Below are positions 22,739 to 33,130 of a stretch of 64,000 nt of DNA, one piece after another (position 1 is the stretch's first letter; every line of letters starts with the position of its first letter). Source of the DNA: Siphonodentalium dalli (lineage: Eukaryota; Mollusca; Scaphopoda; Gadilida; Siphonodentaliidae); the NCBI GenBank assembly GCA_032622095.1, contig CP136061.1, forward strand, positions 248,197,582 through 248,261,581. Direction: 5' to 3'. The notes beneath the pieces were generated by a model that was given only the letters and a program-made list of their open reading frames with translations, ran no database searches and had not been told where the DNA came from. The position numbers and the translations under genes were made by a program.

Positions 22739-22957
22739 CGAGAGACAATCTCGTCAATCTATTTCTGGTATTTGGAGACAAAACCACTCGGCCACACTTA
22801 ATGACAAAATGTCATTCGCGAGACGTTTTATCTTTTTTATTGAATCTGACAAGAGGTTAGCAACACAATCTATTTCTGTTATTTGGAGACAGAAACTCGG
22901 CCACACTTAATGACAAATTTTGATTCGCAAGACGTTTTATCTTTTTTATAGAACCAG
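22739..22957. repeat. Tandem duplication, about 110-117-bp unit
   Basis: Two copies sharing AATCTATTTCTG, ATTTGGAGACA, CTCGGCCACACTTAATGACA and CGTTTTATCTTTTTTAT. Copy two is shorter by a few bases. Confidence 0.9.
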
Positions 22958-22966
22958 ACGGAAGGA

Positions 22967-23341
22967 TTAAAGACATATTATGTAACTGTTCGGGTGCGTG
23001 AAACTGATAATTTAGAATTCAGTTGCTATGTCAACTTGAGGAATGTAGCATTCTATCAACACAACTGAAAATCTCAAGCAAATAGACCGTACCACTACAT
23101 AGAAAACATCGTCCGAACTAATCTAAATTGTAAATATTTACTATTTGAATCGGGATGCATCTATCGGCGATAAACTAACAAAAACATTTCGCAATCCGCA
23201 GTCACTGCATTTAATTAATATATAAGAATGACGATGTGTGTTGTCAATTTAGATATCATATTTGTAAAAATAACTACTTTGAACAATATTATTCTCCATT
23301 TATATTTGATTACCCAACCGGAGTGTTTCACATCACTTTAA
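22967..23341 (+). mobile_element. TTAA-10 element, 375 bp
   Basis: TTAAAGACATATTATG on the left and GTTTCACATCACTTTAA on the right. Inverted repeats are weak beyond TTAAAG. Element status rests on two further copies with the same ends: inverted at 53513-53896, and at 48867-49566. The centre contains TATCGGCGATAAACTAAC and GACGATGTGTGTTGTCAATT. Confidence 0.78.
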
Positions 23342-23439
23342 GCAACAAAAAAATCACCCAGTAAAATTAATCTTGAAAGACAAATCCACCAGAAAAAAGA
23401 TAATTTCAGATGCCATAGAATTTAATCCATTATATACTA

Positions 23440-23620
23440 CTCATTGACGATTAGATCCCTTAGAGAATGTTCAGATAATAAGTTCAACTATTAGCTGAAC
23501 ATTTCCCTCCAATGAATATGTATCCTTCAGCACTTCTATTATATTCCCCCTGTCTGTTTGTCTGCTTTTATTACCTGAACATCCCTCCAGATGAATAACA
23601 GACAAGTCCTATTGTACAAG
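23440..23620 (-). mobile_element. TTAA-4 fragment
   Basis: Reverse-orientation TTAA-4 lacking both termini, from TACTCATTGACGATTAGATC to CATCCCTCCAGATGAATAA. The next complete TTAA-4, in the same orientation, lies only 200 bp away, with an FB8 between them. Confidence 0.8.
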
Positions 23621-23649
23621 GGCTACTGAAAATAGTTGTGAATCATATA

Positions 23650-23800
23650 CAAGCCTTGAAATAGGGTGTCTGTCATTTGCAGAATGAGGTCCCCAGAGGG
23701 TGAATTTAGTGATGCTACCCCGCATAGTGGGCTAGCATCACCAAATTCACCCTCTTGGAACCACATTCTGCAGATGACAGACACCCTATTTCAAGGCTTG
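23650..23800. mobile_element. FB8 element, single-hairpin form, 151 bp
   Basis: Ends CAAGCCTTGAAATAGGGTG and CACCCTATTTCAAGGCTTG, with one foldback only. Flanks ATCATATA / ATTGTATA agree at six of eight positions. It looks like a deletion product of the two-hairpin form. Confidence 0.87.
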
Positions 23801-23820
23801 ATTGTATATGTGAAAATTAT

Positions 23821-24082
23821 TTAACCTTTTCTATACTAAATACTCATTGATGAGTAATTATCCCTCAGGAAATATTCAGATAAGAATTAAGTTCAACAAA
23901 TATGTTGTTTGTTGAATTATTATCTGAAAATTTCCCTCCAATAAATAGGATTACTTCTGCACTTTTATTATTAGTTGTTTTGCTTATTTATCCTGAACAA
24001 CCCTCCAGATGAATAATAAGACAATTCCAATGTATACTTTTATAAACGAATGGGAGAATCCATTTAGTATAGAAAGGGTTAA
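23821..24082 (-). mobile_element. TTAA-4 element, complete, 262 bp
   Basis: TTAACCTTTTCTATACTAAA to ATTTAGTATAGAAAGGGTTAA. The reverse orientation is shown by TACTCATTGATGAGTAATTA at the left and GGGAGAATCCATTTAG at the right. The right TTAA directly touches the next element. Confidence 0.92.
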
Positions 24083-24307
24083 TAACCCTTTCATGACGGG
24101 AGCTGGGCTGGTGCAACATTAAAGACCCTGTGCCAGTTTATTCTCATATATAAGAGAATACACTGGCTTACAAGGTAAATATAGTGTTATGCCAATGTGT
24201 TCTCTTATATATGCATGGCTCCCTATGGAAGACTCGCATATATAAGAGAATGCATTGGCACAGGGTTTTTAACAAAATTTCAGGAAGCTCCGGTCATGAA
24301 ATGGTTA
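24082..24307 (+). mobile_element. TTAA-3 element abutting TTAA-4
   Basis: The boundary reads GGGTTAATAACCCTTTC, so only a few bases separate the two elements. The first hairpin is shortened (TTTATTCTCATATATAAGAG); the second is complete. The right end is CGGTCATGAAATGGTTAA. Confidence 0.87.
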
Positions 24308-24676
24308 AGAGTATCATTAAGCAGACTATAAAATGTCATGTAAAGGTGGCCAGAGCTGGCTTTGATGGCTGTTAATCTGCTTGTTTATTGGTCTGTTTAA
24401 TGGTGAGTTATGAGGTGGGAGTCATATTTCCATCAGTTTCACAGTAATTTTATCTCATTAAAATTATGTTTTATGTGTCTAATGTTACTGGGGGTCTGAT
24501 CAAGTGACTCATGAATTGATGAATTTTATGTTCTTCAATCATGTTCCATAAGGACAATATAAAATTATTGCCATATTATCATCCCCTCCCAACCCTATTT
24601 TTAGTCACCTCCTCAATTTTTTTTTAGTTGTATAATTTTGATGCAAACTTGTTTTCTGATGCTTTAACCTTCAAAG
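24308..24676. other. No feature recognised
   Basis: Unassigned sequence of about 370 bp with a poly-T tract near 24617. Confidence 0.5.
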
Positions 24677-24830
24677 TACAGTAATGCCCTAAGTATATGA
24701 CCCTTTAACCACAGCAGAATTATGGGAAATTTTTCAGGATTTAGTCGGAAATATGGCATGCTGCCATTCATCGGAAAGCTCTCATAATTCTGCTGTGGTT
24801 TAGGGGTTGATTATTTAGTACATTACTGTA
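24677..24830. mobile_element. TA-FB element with deleted right arm
   Basis: TACAGTAATGCCCTAAG to GTACATTACTGTA. The left arm is full length; the right arm begins at CATAATTCTGCTGTGG, so about 60 bp of it has been lost next to the centre. Confidence 0.86.
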
Positions 24831-24845
24831 CATTGTAATGACCCG

Positions 24846-24985
24846 TTAATCCTTTCTATACTCATTGGATTCTCCCAGTCAGTTAAAAAGTGTCTATTGG
24901 AAAATCTACATGTATTATTCATTTGGAGGGTGATAAAAGCAGATGACAGATAAATAAAAGTGCAGAAGGAGCCTTATTTATTGAT
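24846..24985 (+). mobile_element. TTAA-4, left half
   Basis: TTAATCCTTTCTATACTCAT through GATAAAAGCAGATGACAGA and CTTATTTATTGATGG, where similarity stops. The right half is absent. Confidence 0.8.
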
Positions 24986-26024
24986 GGAATAATTCTTCTT
25001 TGCGTATGTCTGCTAATTTGTTTGCGATTTTCTGTGATTGCTTTGGGGCAATTTTCCATTGAATAAATTAAAAATAAAGCAACATTTGAAAATTAGCTGA
25101 TATGTTGCATATGAAATCATTTTGTAATTTATATGTGATGACTCACTTTCCAAAATTCATTAAAAATGTACATGAGAAATCGGAGACTGGGAGCTTTGTT
25201 TGAAAATTTCATCCCATTTGTCGCTGAATTTCTCCTGTTTATTTAGTCATAATAATAATTTGTCAGGATTTATCAAAACAAGCTTGTGTTTCCATCGTAA
25301 GCCTAACAAAACTACAGCAGATGTCCCAGCATTCATTTCTTCTATTTACCAACCTCTTTACCCACCATGCTCGTTACAAAGATCAAGTGCTTCTTTAACC
25401 TCTCATGTTTGAATAGTACGACACTGACAAATTTGACGCCTGCCGCGGTTAGTGAATTGTAAGCCATTTTGAGCAGCGTCTTTGAAGCATTGATTAGTGA
25501 AATGAATTTGAACATAATCCGTATAATCATATAATGGATACTGCATTTAAAACTGCCAGTCAGTCTGAACGCGGGATGTAATCTCCGGACTTACCGAAGC
25601 TATTTACACGGCAAGAAAACCCTGGTTCAACTCAAATCAATACCATTTATACCGCATGATTGAGTTCTTAGTAATGTAATGAAACAGAGCTAGCATGGTG
25701 TTCAGGGATGGACATGTGCCATATCTATTTATGGTGCCATACAGATTATTTTAGCATTGATAACTTATAGAACAAAATTTTAGAAGCTGAGACACCTTAG
25801 TTTTTATCAAGGGTGGAAAAATATGTCAAGTTTGAGCCAGCATAATATAAATGAATAAATAATATCATTCATTCAGTTGTAAAAGTAATATTGGAATGGT
25901 CTGTTGAAATCTCTCTTGTTTTGTGGGAATCGAGTGTTCATATAATTAAACAGACGGCAAGCAGAGAAATTCCTTATTGTTCTTATGTAAGTTAGGATGT
26001 CCCCATGATAAACCAATTTATACC
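24986..26024. other. Mostly unassigned; possible worn TTAA-4 piece
   Basis: No gene is seen. Around 25865-25965 the pieces TTCAGTTGTAAAAGTA and GGAATGGTCTGTTGA resemble TTAA-4 but are too decayed to delimit. Confidence 0.5.
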
Positions 26025-26694
26025 ATAACCCTTTATATTCTAAATTGATTCTCTCACTGAGTTATAATAGTATATATTGGAATGGTCTATTATTCATTTG
26101 GAAGGTTATCAACTTAAATATCAAGGGTATATGAGCCGATGACAGCCAGATGAAATGGTAATACAAGTGCGGAAGAATTCATAATAATTGTTGGGAAATG
26201 TTTAGATAATAAGTTCAATGACCGACTTATGGTCATTTGTTGAACTTATTATCTGAACATTTCTTAACCCTTTACCCAACAGAAGGGCCCTGTGCCAATG
26301 CATTCTCTTATATATGCGAGTCGACCATAGGTCGCCTCGCATATATAAGAGAATGCATTGGCTTAACACATTAAAAATTATAAAATTGTTAAAGAATGTA
26401 AGAAAAAATGGTAAAAAGTGTTAAAAAAGATTTTTTTTAGGCCAATGCATTCTCTTATATATGCGAGGCGACCTATGGTCGACTCGCATATATAAGAGAA
26501 TGCATTGGCACAGGGCATAACTGTAACCATCACAATGGGGTCAATGAACCGGTTCCAATGATATCCATATTTGTATGGTTCTATTGAGACAGACCCAAGA
26601 TATTTTAGGCTGTTGAAGCTTTATTTGGCCGGTTTGTTGGGTAAAGGGTTAAGGGAACTACTCGTCAACAAGTATTTAGTGTAGAAAGGGTTAA
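26025..26694 (+). mobile_element. TTAA-4 element interrupted by TTAA-1
   Basis: The left end is ATAACCCTTTATATTC and the right end AGTGTAGAAAGGGTTAA. TTAA-1 occupies 26264-26652. Removing it and one TTAA joins GAACATTTC-TTAA-GGGAACTACT, matching uninterrupted copies. The right TTAA (26691-26694) also starts the TTAA-5 element. Confidence 0.9.
26264..26652 (+). mobile_element. TTAA-1 element, complete, nested
   Basis: TTAA-flanked with both hairpins full length, including GCGAGGCGACCTATGGTC in hairpin 2. The tail reads GGGGTCAATGAACCGGTTCC and has one GGCCGGTTT block rather than two. Confidence 0.93.
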
Positions 26695-26991
26695 CATTTT
26701 GGTCGGTGAATACGTCACATATGATGTCATATCCACGGGTGAAAATATTTTCACAATTATTTTAGCAATTGCCTGTTGTTAACAAATAAATCATTCAAAC
26801 AACCTTTTGTTTAAAAGCATTAATCAATGTTAATAAAAATAAAAATATATCCATCCACATCATATCCATAAAATGTTTCCTTTTAGGAGACAGTTTTTCA
26901 AAGTTATGTACATGGTAAGGTGACAAAAATGTCGTTCCACCCGCCAACCATATATGGCAATATAAATGTTTTTCTACCACCAAAGGGTTAA
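26691..26991 (+). mobile_element. TTAA-5 element, about 301 bp
   Basis: TTAACATTTTGGTCGGTG on the left against CTACCACCAAAGGGTTAA on the right. Inside are ATATGATGTCATATCCACG and AACAAATAAATCATTCAAAC. Related partial copies at 33841-33972 and 34135-34830 share the ATATGATGTCATATCC core. Confidence 0.72.
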
Positions 26992-27015
26992 TAGAGATCT
27001 ATAACCAGACTGATG

Positions 27016-27230
27016 TACTGTAATATCCTAAATAATCGACCCCTAAACCCAGCAGAATTATGGGAAATTTTTCATGATTTAGTCGGAAATATGGCTTGTT
27101 GCCTTTCATTGGAAAGCTCTCGGTAAGAGCTTTCCGATGAATGGCAACAAGCCATATTTCCGACTAAATCATGAAAAATTTCCCATAATTCTGCTGTGGT
27201 TAAAGGGTCATATACTTCGGGCATTACACA
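27016..27230. mobile_element. TA-FB foldback element, both arms
   Basis: Long arms meeting at GAAAGCTCTCGGTAAGAGC. The terminal regions are decayed (TACTGTAATATCCTAAA and TTCGGGCATTACACAG). It belongs to a subtype with GGGAAATTTTTCATGATTT and CGACCCCTAAACC instead of GGAGTCG. Confidence 0.85.
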
Positions 27231-27871
27231 GTGCTAATTTAGTCACAAAACACACAGTAAAACCATATCAGATTCATCCACTGACATCTTGGATTTATAC
27301 GAATACAGGTCTGAACATATCCCCCACTCCCTGTTTTATGGACCTATCAGACTGATGTGGAATTCAGTCATTACAGTAGCTTTTCAGTACATGACCTCCA
27401 CTGAATTATTCATCTGTAGGTGTCTTCATGGCTTCGCGGACTGACTGCGGATAAGTGAATTTATTATTCCTCAGCTTAACTCAGCTCTCCGCATTACATA
27501 AACGCAATTAGCTCCATCCACACTTCATCCTACTTTATCCTTTGATATAATTCATGTTATAATAGAATGATGGCCGGAGGCGTGTAAACACTCTATGGTA
27601 CGAGACGAACCAATTGTGAACCGAGAAAAATGTGCGAAGCTTTTGTTTAGTTTGAATTGTTGTGGGAAAAAATTGTGACCATTTTTTTTGCCAATAATTG
27701 GAGTTTTCTGTCTAAATGTTTGCTTGTTGCCTGAGTATTCTAATCAGAATATGTTAGCTTCCGGGTGTGTATAGAGCGTTACTATAATTAGAGACCGAAT
27801 TGATTGATTCTACGGAAATCGCTTGGGGAAATTTATTTTGCTGCTGGAAACATTAGGCCAAAGTATAAAAC
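27231..27871. other. No feature recognised
   Basis: About 640 bp with no identified gene or repeat family. Confidence 0.5.
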
Positions 27872-28050
27872 AAAATAGCCTCACATATATAGGAGAATGT
27901 GCTGGCTTACAAGGTCAATGTAAATAGTTTTAGGCCAATGTATTATCTTATATATGCGATGATCCCTATGGGAGACTCGCATATATAAGAGAATGCATTG
28001 GCACAGGGTTTTAAGAAAAGTTCAGGAAGATCCAGTCATTGAAGGGTTAA
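27872..28050 (+). mobile_element. TTAA-3, left end missing
   Basis: Begins within the first hairpin (GCCTCACATATATAGGAG) and continues through the spacer, second hairpin and right end TCATTGAAGGGTTAA. Confidence 0.85.
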
Positions 28051-28714
28051 TGAATCAGTTTTGAGATCCTGTACCCACTGCAGCATACATGTAGTAGTAT
28101 CCAAACTCCCTCTATTCTCTGTAATATCGCATAATTTCTCTTCACATCTTCCCATCAGCCATGTAGCCATTATTATAAAATTGGAAGTTATGCTGTCAAC
28201 TAATGGACATGTCAGTACTGAACATAAAAATTGATGTTTTTCAGAAAAAGAGAGATTTCGCCCCATAATTCATGCTTTAACCGGAATCCAATGACATTTA
28301 TTCCAAATCAATCGCAATCGTGCATCCAATATCTCGTCTCTAACAAATTTTTCATTTTCTCCAGTTGATGTATAGCTTTCTGCGACCATGTTACCGATTT
28401 GTTACTATCATGCTCGCCAACCGTAAGAATTAATGTCCCACTCCGTAACCAATGGCAACACGTGTTATCAGCGTCTTGTTGACATCCCAGGTAGTTAGGC
28501 ATTCCATGATTTTTAAATTGGTTTAGAAAACTTGATGGTTTCCAGGCTACCAAATTTAAGAAGAAATCCTGTTTTCACCAAAGACAGCTTTTTCTCATGA
28601 AAAATGGATGAAATGAATTGATTCTGTGTGAATGTCAGATACTGGTAGAAATTGTTATGCTTCATTGGAAAGCTTATTTCAAATAGATGCAGTATGAATA
28701 TGGTTAGTTACTAG
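28051..28714. other. No feature recognised
   Basis: Unassigned; minus-strand frames of 76 and 81 codons (28036-28266 and 28308-28553) have no recognised domain and begin at the border of a transposon. Confidence 0.5.
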
Positions 28715-28795
28715 TTTATTCTATTTAATTTGTTATATTCTATTCCATACTAACCGTTAGTATGGAATAGAATATAACAAATTAAATAGAATAAA
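28715..28795. repeat. Perfect 81-bp palindrome, 40-bp arms, 1-base spacer
   Basis: Forty bases starting TTTATTCTATTTAATTTG are followed by one C (28755) and then their exact reverse complement. No mismatch occurs. It matches no other family in the window and shows no target duplication. Confidence 0.95.
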
Positions 28796-28829
28796 TTTTA
28801 TTTAAAAGTTTGATTACCCTGCATCTAAA

Positions 28830-29312
28830 TTGGTTGCACTTGGACCGATTCATTCATTTTTGTACGCCCGATTTCATAACATTTTGGTTTCTGACTGATA
28901 ATTCTGTTTGGATTATTTTATCTGTTCAAACTAATTTTGGCATGTATTTAATTATCAGCTAAAAATACAGGTCAAGTTCAAATGTGGCTTCCGTCAATTA
29001 TTTTTGCATGAGTTACAGCCCTTTTTCGACTTAGAAATTAATTTCCCTGATTTCATAGCATTTTGGTTTCCCACCCAATATTAAACCCAAGTTTGGAATA
29101 TTTGATCAAAATCAAAGTTGTTATATTTCTTTAATTATGAGTTAATCAGCAAAAAATAAAGACCAAGTTCAAATATGGGTTTCACCCAATTAATTTTTAC
29201 ATGAGTAACAGACCTTTTTCAACTTAATTCACCTGATTTAATAACAATTTACAAGTAAACTAATTGGGGTATTTAACCATGCCACAGCAATGCTCTTGCT
29301 TATATTATAGGG
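28830..29312 (+). repeat. Repeat V, two diverged units
   Basis: Two units of about 200 bp share CATTTTGGTTTC, CAAGTTCAAATRTGG, ATGAGTTACAG and CCTTTTTC. The end reads CACAGCAATGCTCTTG, like the V copy at 53365-53512. The style (GGTCAAGTTCAAATTTGGGT) is one I associate with invertebrate dispersed repeats, but I cannot place it in a class. Confidence 0.6.
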
Positions 29313-29323
29313 ATATTCATGTA

Positions 29324-29567
29324 TTAACGTTTTCTCTACTAAATACTCATTGATGAGTAGTTAAATCCCTTAGGAAATGTTCAGATAATAAGAATGTTTG
29401 TTGAACTTATTTTCTGAACATTTCCCTCCAATAAATAAATAAGACTACATCTGCACTTTTATTAACATATTTTTTTCATGAACATCCCTCGAGATGAATA
29501 AATGACCATGCCAATGTATATTTTTTATAACTGAATGGGAGAATTCATTTAGTATAGAAAGGGTTAA
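29324..29567 (-). mobile_element. TTAA-4 element, complete, 244 bp
   Basis: TTAACGTTTTCTCTACTAAA to TTTAGTATAGAAAGGGTTAA. The TTAA is intact on both sides. A central deletion has removed part of the TTCAACAAAC inverted repeat. Confidence 0.9.
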
Positions 29568-30030
29568 GCATTGTAAACTGTACATCTCTACAAATGAATG
29601 AGTGGGAATTTGTATCATGTTTCTCTGTTTGTCAGCTTATATTATCAGAACATCCTCGCCAATCTCTTCCGGAGGTATAAATGAGCTCAACAATTTTCGC
29701 CTCTGTTTCACAATGGATTTTAAAAATACTGTGCTGTCTCTTGTTGTCTGAACTCTAAATTAATCTAAAAATATCACTGATCTATTGCTGGTGACAAGTG
29801 GAGTCATTCATATCATGAAATTGGAATTTATAGGCAAAAATAGTCCCACACACATCCAGCATTTATTAAGGAAACTTATTAATAACAGACTATTTAAAAT
29901 AAAATAAACACTATTATATTGCTACCATTTATATATCATATTATGTCAAAAATTGTATAGTGTAATTTTTTTTCCTGCATTTACAAGAATTTTATAAAAC
30001 CTGGTGCATTAACAGCATGGATGGATATCT
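29568..30030. other. No feature recognised
   Basis: Unassigned AT-rich sequence of about 460 bp. Confidence 0.5.
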
Positions 30031-30093
30031 GTCAGGGGATAGGGACATCAGGGGATAGGGACATCAGGGGATAGGGACATCAGGGGATAGGGA
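30031..30093. repeat. Tandem repeat, 16-bp unit, four copies
   Basis: Four exact copies of CAGGGGATAGGGACAT, the last one diverging at GGTGATAGC. It sits 35 bp upstream of an FB8. Confidence 0.95.
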
Positions 30094-30127
30094 CGGTGAT
30101 AGCGCTTGCATACCAGCTGGTGAATAA

Positions 30128-30576
30128 CAAGTCTGCAAATAGTGTGTCTGTCATTTGCAGAATGAGGTCCACAGAGGGTGAATTTAGTGATGCTGTCCTG
30201 CAAGGCGAGCTTAAGCATCACCAAATTAATCCTCTGGGAACCTCATTCTGCTTAGGTGTCAACTGCTATGGGAGACCTAGGATCAGAATGAATTCACCCA
30301 GTTGAAGTTGCTGCATGATGTTCACCCATCAGCACCTTGATTATTATAGTGTGCATTTTATCTTCTGCAAATCAGGGGATATAACAACTACCCAAAATGG
30401 AAAAAGTACAGTTAACTTAAGACTATAGATAGTTCCCAGAAGATGAGGCCTAAACTGATTGAGGTCCCCAGAGGGTGAATTTGATGATGCTAGCCTGCTG
30501 TGCGGGATAGCATCACTTAATTCACTCTCTGGGGACCTCATTCTGGAAATGACAGACACACATATTTGCAGGCTTG
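30128..30576. mobile_element. FB8 element, long form, 449 bp
   Basis: Ends CAAGTCTGCAAATAGTGTG and CACACATATTTGCAGGCTTG. The flanks are a perfect 8-bp duplication, GTGAATAA (30120-30127 and 30577-30584). The terminal CTGCAAATA pairs with TATTTGCAG, a change matched on both ends relative to other copies. Confidence 0.92.
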
Positions 30577-30601
30577 GTGAATAATGGAACTGATAGGGAA
30601 G

Positions 30602-30688
30602 TTAACACATTGAGTGCCAACTACGAGTTACATGTTTCTCATATTTTTTGCATTGTAATTTAATGGGTACCGGCACTCAACATGTTAA
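30602..30688. mobile_element. Miniature TTAA element, 87 bp
   Basis: TTAACACATTGAGTGCC at the left and GGCACTCAACATGTTAA at the right, with only about 50 bp between. The ends resemble TTAA-2 (GAGTGCC). It may be an extreme deletion derivative. Confidence 0.7.
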
Positions 30689-31223
30689 ATCATTGATGAC
30701 AGCATTACACATTGTAACAGACAGTCTTCCACATCAGCACAGTGACCATTCATTCAAAGCTTCTCTTCTCCAGCTGGTCTCTGTATGTTGATGTAGGCCT
30801 AGCTATATTCTACCAGATTTTATACTTCTAGCATTAAGTTTTTGCCTCTAAATAATCACTTCTCAGCCCTATCATCGTTATGAAAACAAACTTTCTTTGA
30901 ATGATGCATGCCTGTGCTATGCTGAATACGAATCAGAGAGTTTGTTAATTTGCTTACATAAATATTTTGACTCCCACGATTGTTTTTTATCATCACACAT
31001 TGCCACATAAGCCCATCACCTCCCTCCATTCTTGTAGGGATTACTAGTGTTTTGATACAGGGATTTGCTACTGTAAATAGCTTTGAAGTGAAGAGGGTCC
31101 CTTAAAGCCAGTGATATGCTGCTAATGCAGCTCTGCTGATGTGTTGTGAAATTACGATATTGTATGAAAGACTCAAGTGATACAGGGCATGATACAGAAT
31201 CCACTAGTGTATCTGTGAATGGT
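30689..31223. other. No feature recognised
   Basis: About 535 bp with no identified gene or repeat family. Confidence 0.5.
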
Positions 31224-31613
31224 ATAACCCTTTACCCAACAGAACGGCCCTGTGCCAATGCATTCTCTTATATATGCGAGTCGACCATAGGTCGCCTCGC
31301 ATATATAAGAGAATGCATTGGCTTAACACATTAAAAATTATAAAATTGTTAAAGAATGTAAGAAAAAATGGTAAAAAGTGTTAAAAAAAGATTTTTTTTA
31401 GGCCAATGCATTCTCTTATATATGCGAGGCGACCTATGGTCGACTCGCATATATAAGAGAATGCATTGGCACAGGGCATAACTGTAACTATCACAATGTG
31501 GTCAAGGAGCCGGTTCCAATGATATCCATATTTGTATGGTTCTATTGAGACAGGCCGAAGTTATTTTAGGCTGTTGAAGCTTTATTTGGCCGGTTTGTTG
31601 GGTAAAGGTATAA
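31224..31613 (+). mobile_element. TTAA-1 element with ATAA flanks
   Basis: Internally complete with both hairpins. The flanks are ATAA on both sides (GGTATAACCC and AAAGGTATAAGGG), with one changed terminal G on the right, rather than TTAA. This suggests insertion at a non-canonical ATAA target. Confidence 0.9.
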
Positions 31614-32029
31614 GGGAGGTTTCCAACAACTGAACATTACCCCACCCCTTTACAAGACTAAACCAAATTCACAACTATAGGAAAATCCAATATTTGCACT
31701 GTGTCTCTTCCGTCTCTTTCTGTGAGAATTTTTCATCTGTTTCCTCAATTTGTTTTTTTGTTGAACAAATTTCAACCAATCATTTTCAACCAAAACACCT
31801 GTGTTTTCACTTAAATGGTGCATTCATAACTGTTTCGACTGAGAGGAGAGTGGGGCTTGTCTACAATATGAATAAAATGTAAGAAAACTTTTGTGTCTAA
31901 ACATCTCATAAAGATTGCTTTTCAGTTTCTCACTGCAGAAATATTTTGTCCTCAATTACCCCATGATATGTCCATTTTGGCCTGGTAATCAGCTGCATTA
32001 GATCACAACACTTCAATTCCCAAACTCCC

Positions 32030-32403
32030 AAACCCGGCCAAATAAAGCTTCAACAGCCTAAAATATCTTCGGTCTGTCTCAATAGAACCATACAAATATG
32101 GATATCATTGGAACCGGCTCATTGACCACATTGTGATAGTTACAGTTATGCCCTGTGCCAATGCATTCTCTTATATATGCGAGTCGACCATAGGTCGCCT
32201 CGCATATATAAGAGAATGCATTGGCCTAAAAAAAATCTTTTTTTAACACTTTTTACCATTTTTTCTTACATTCTTTAACAATTTTATAATTTTTAATTTG
32301 TTAAGCCAATGCATTCTCTTATATATGCGAGGCGACCTATGGTCGACTCGCATATATAAGAGAATGCATTGGCACAGGGCCGTTCTGTTGGGTAAAGGGT
32401 TAA
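32030..32403 (-). mobile_element. TTAA-1 element, one end truncated
   Basis: Reverse orientation. The right terminus is GTTGGGTAAAGGGTTAA. At the left the element starts abruptly at AACCCGGCCAAATAAAGC, missing the 18-bp terminus. Both hairpins are intact. Confidence 0.9.
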
Positions 32404-32587
32404 AGAATTGTGCAACTTAGTCAAACCATTCTGACCAGCATTGGCAGATCATAGGAGTCTCCAGGGATATAGGTTATCTGTAAGTTAATTTTAACTGCTT
32501 TTAATTCTTACATTTGTGTTATATTATTCGGACTTGTATTGTCATAGTTGTCTCCCGAGGGCTGAATATTAGTACGAAAAAAAGATC

Positions 32588-32748
32588 AACTGATAAGGGA
32601 GGGGGCTTATGTAAAACATGATTTAATATAAGAGAAAATATTAAAATATTGGTCAAATTTGGTCAAGTTATCTTGTACTTTTATGAAATATTGTTGAAAA
32701 TTTTAAATATGATGTACTAAAACAATCTGAGCTTATATTTAACTTTTT
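32588..32748 (+). repeat. Repeat R, copy one
   Basis: GGGAGGGGGCTTATGTAAAA to CAATCTGAGCTTATATTT. A second copy at 33998-34134 follows the same order with shorter spacing. Confidence 0.8.
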
Positions 32749-33130
32749 CAGTTCCTCGTTATTTTGTCCTCAAATACCCCACTATAATCAACCCAATTTG
32801 TTTCCATAATCAACTGCATAAGATCACAACACTTGAACATTTTGTTCTCAAATGCCCGACTATTATAAACCCAATTTGTTTCCATAATAAACTGCATTAG
32901 ATCACAACACTTCAAGTTTATACTTATTCTATTCCCTAACTATAACCAACTCTGCTTTTGAACCTGAGGTCTTAGTCATACCATGCTGACTAGCAATGAC
33001 AGATAGGAGTCTCCAGAGGTAGAGTTATCTCCCAGTAATTTCTGAACTCCTTTTATACAATTGTGTTATATTATTCCGACTTGTATTGACATAGTTGTCT
33101 CCGGAGGGCTGAGTATCAGTACGAATAGCA

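Larger units (their letters stand above)
31918..33130 (+). repeat. Local duplication, two diverged copies of about 380-400 bp
   Basis: Copy one spans 31918-32029 plus 32404-32580 and is split by TTAA-1; copy two spans about 32748-33130. Shared blocks are ATTTTGTCCTCAA, GCATTAGATCACAACACTTC, GGAGTCTCCAG and GTGTTATATTATTC with GACTTGTATTG. Copy two also has an internal 86-bp duplication (32760-32930). Confidence 0.85.
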
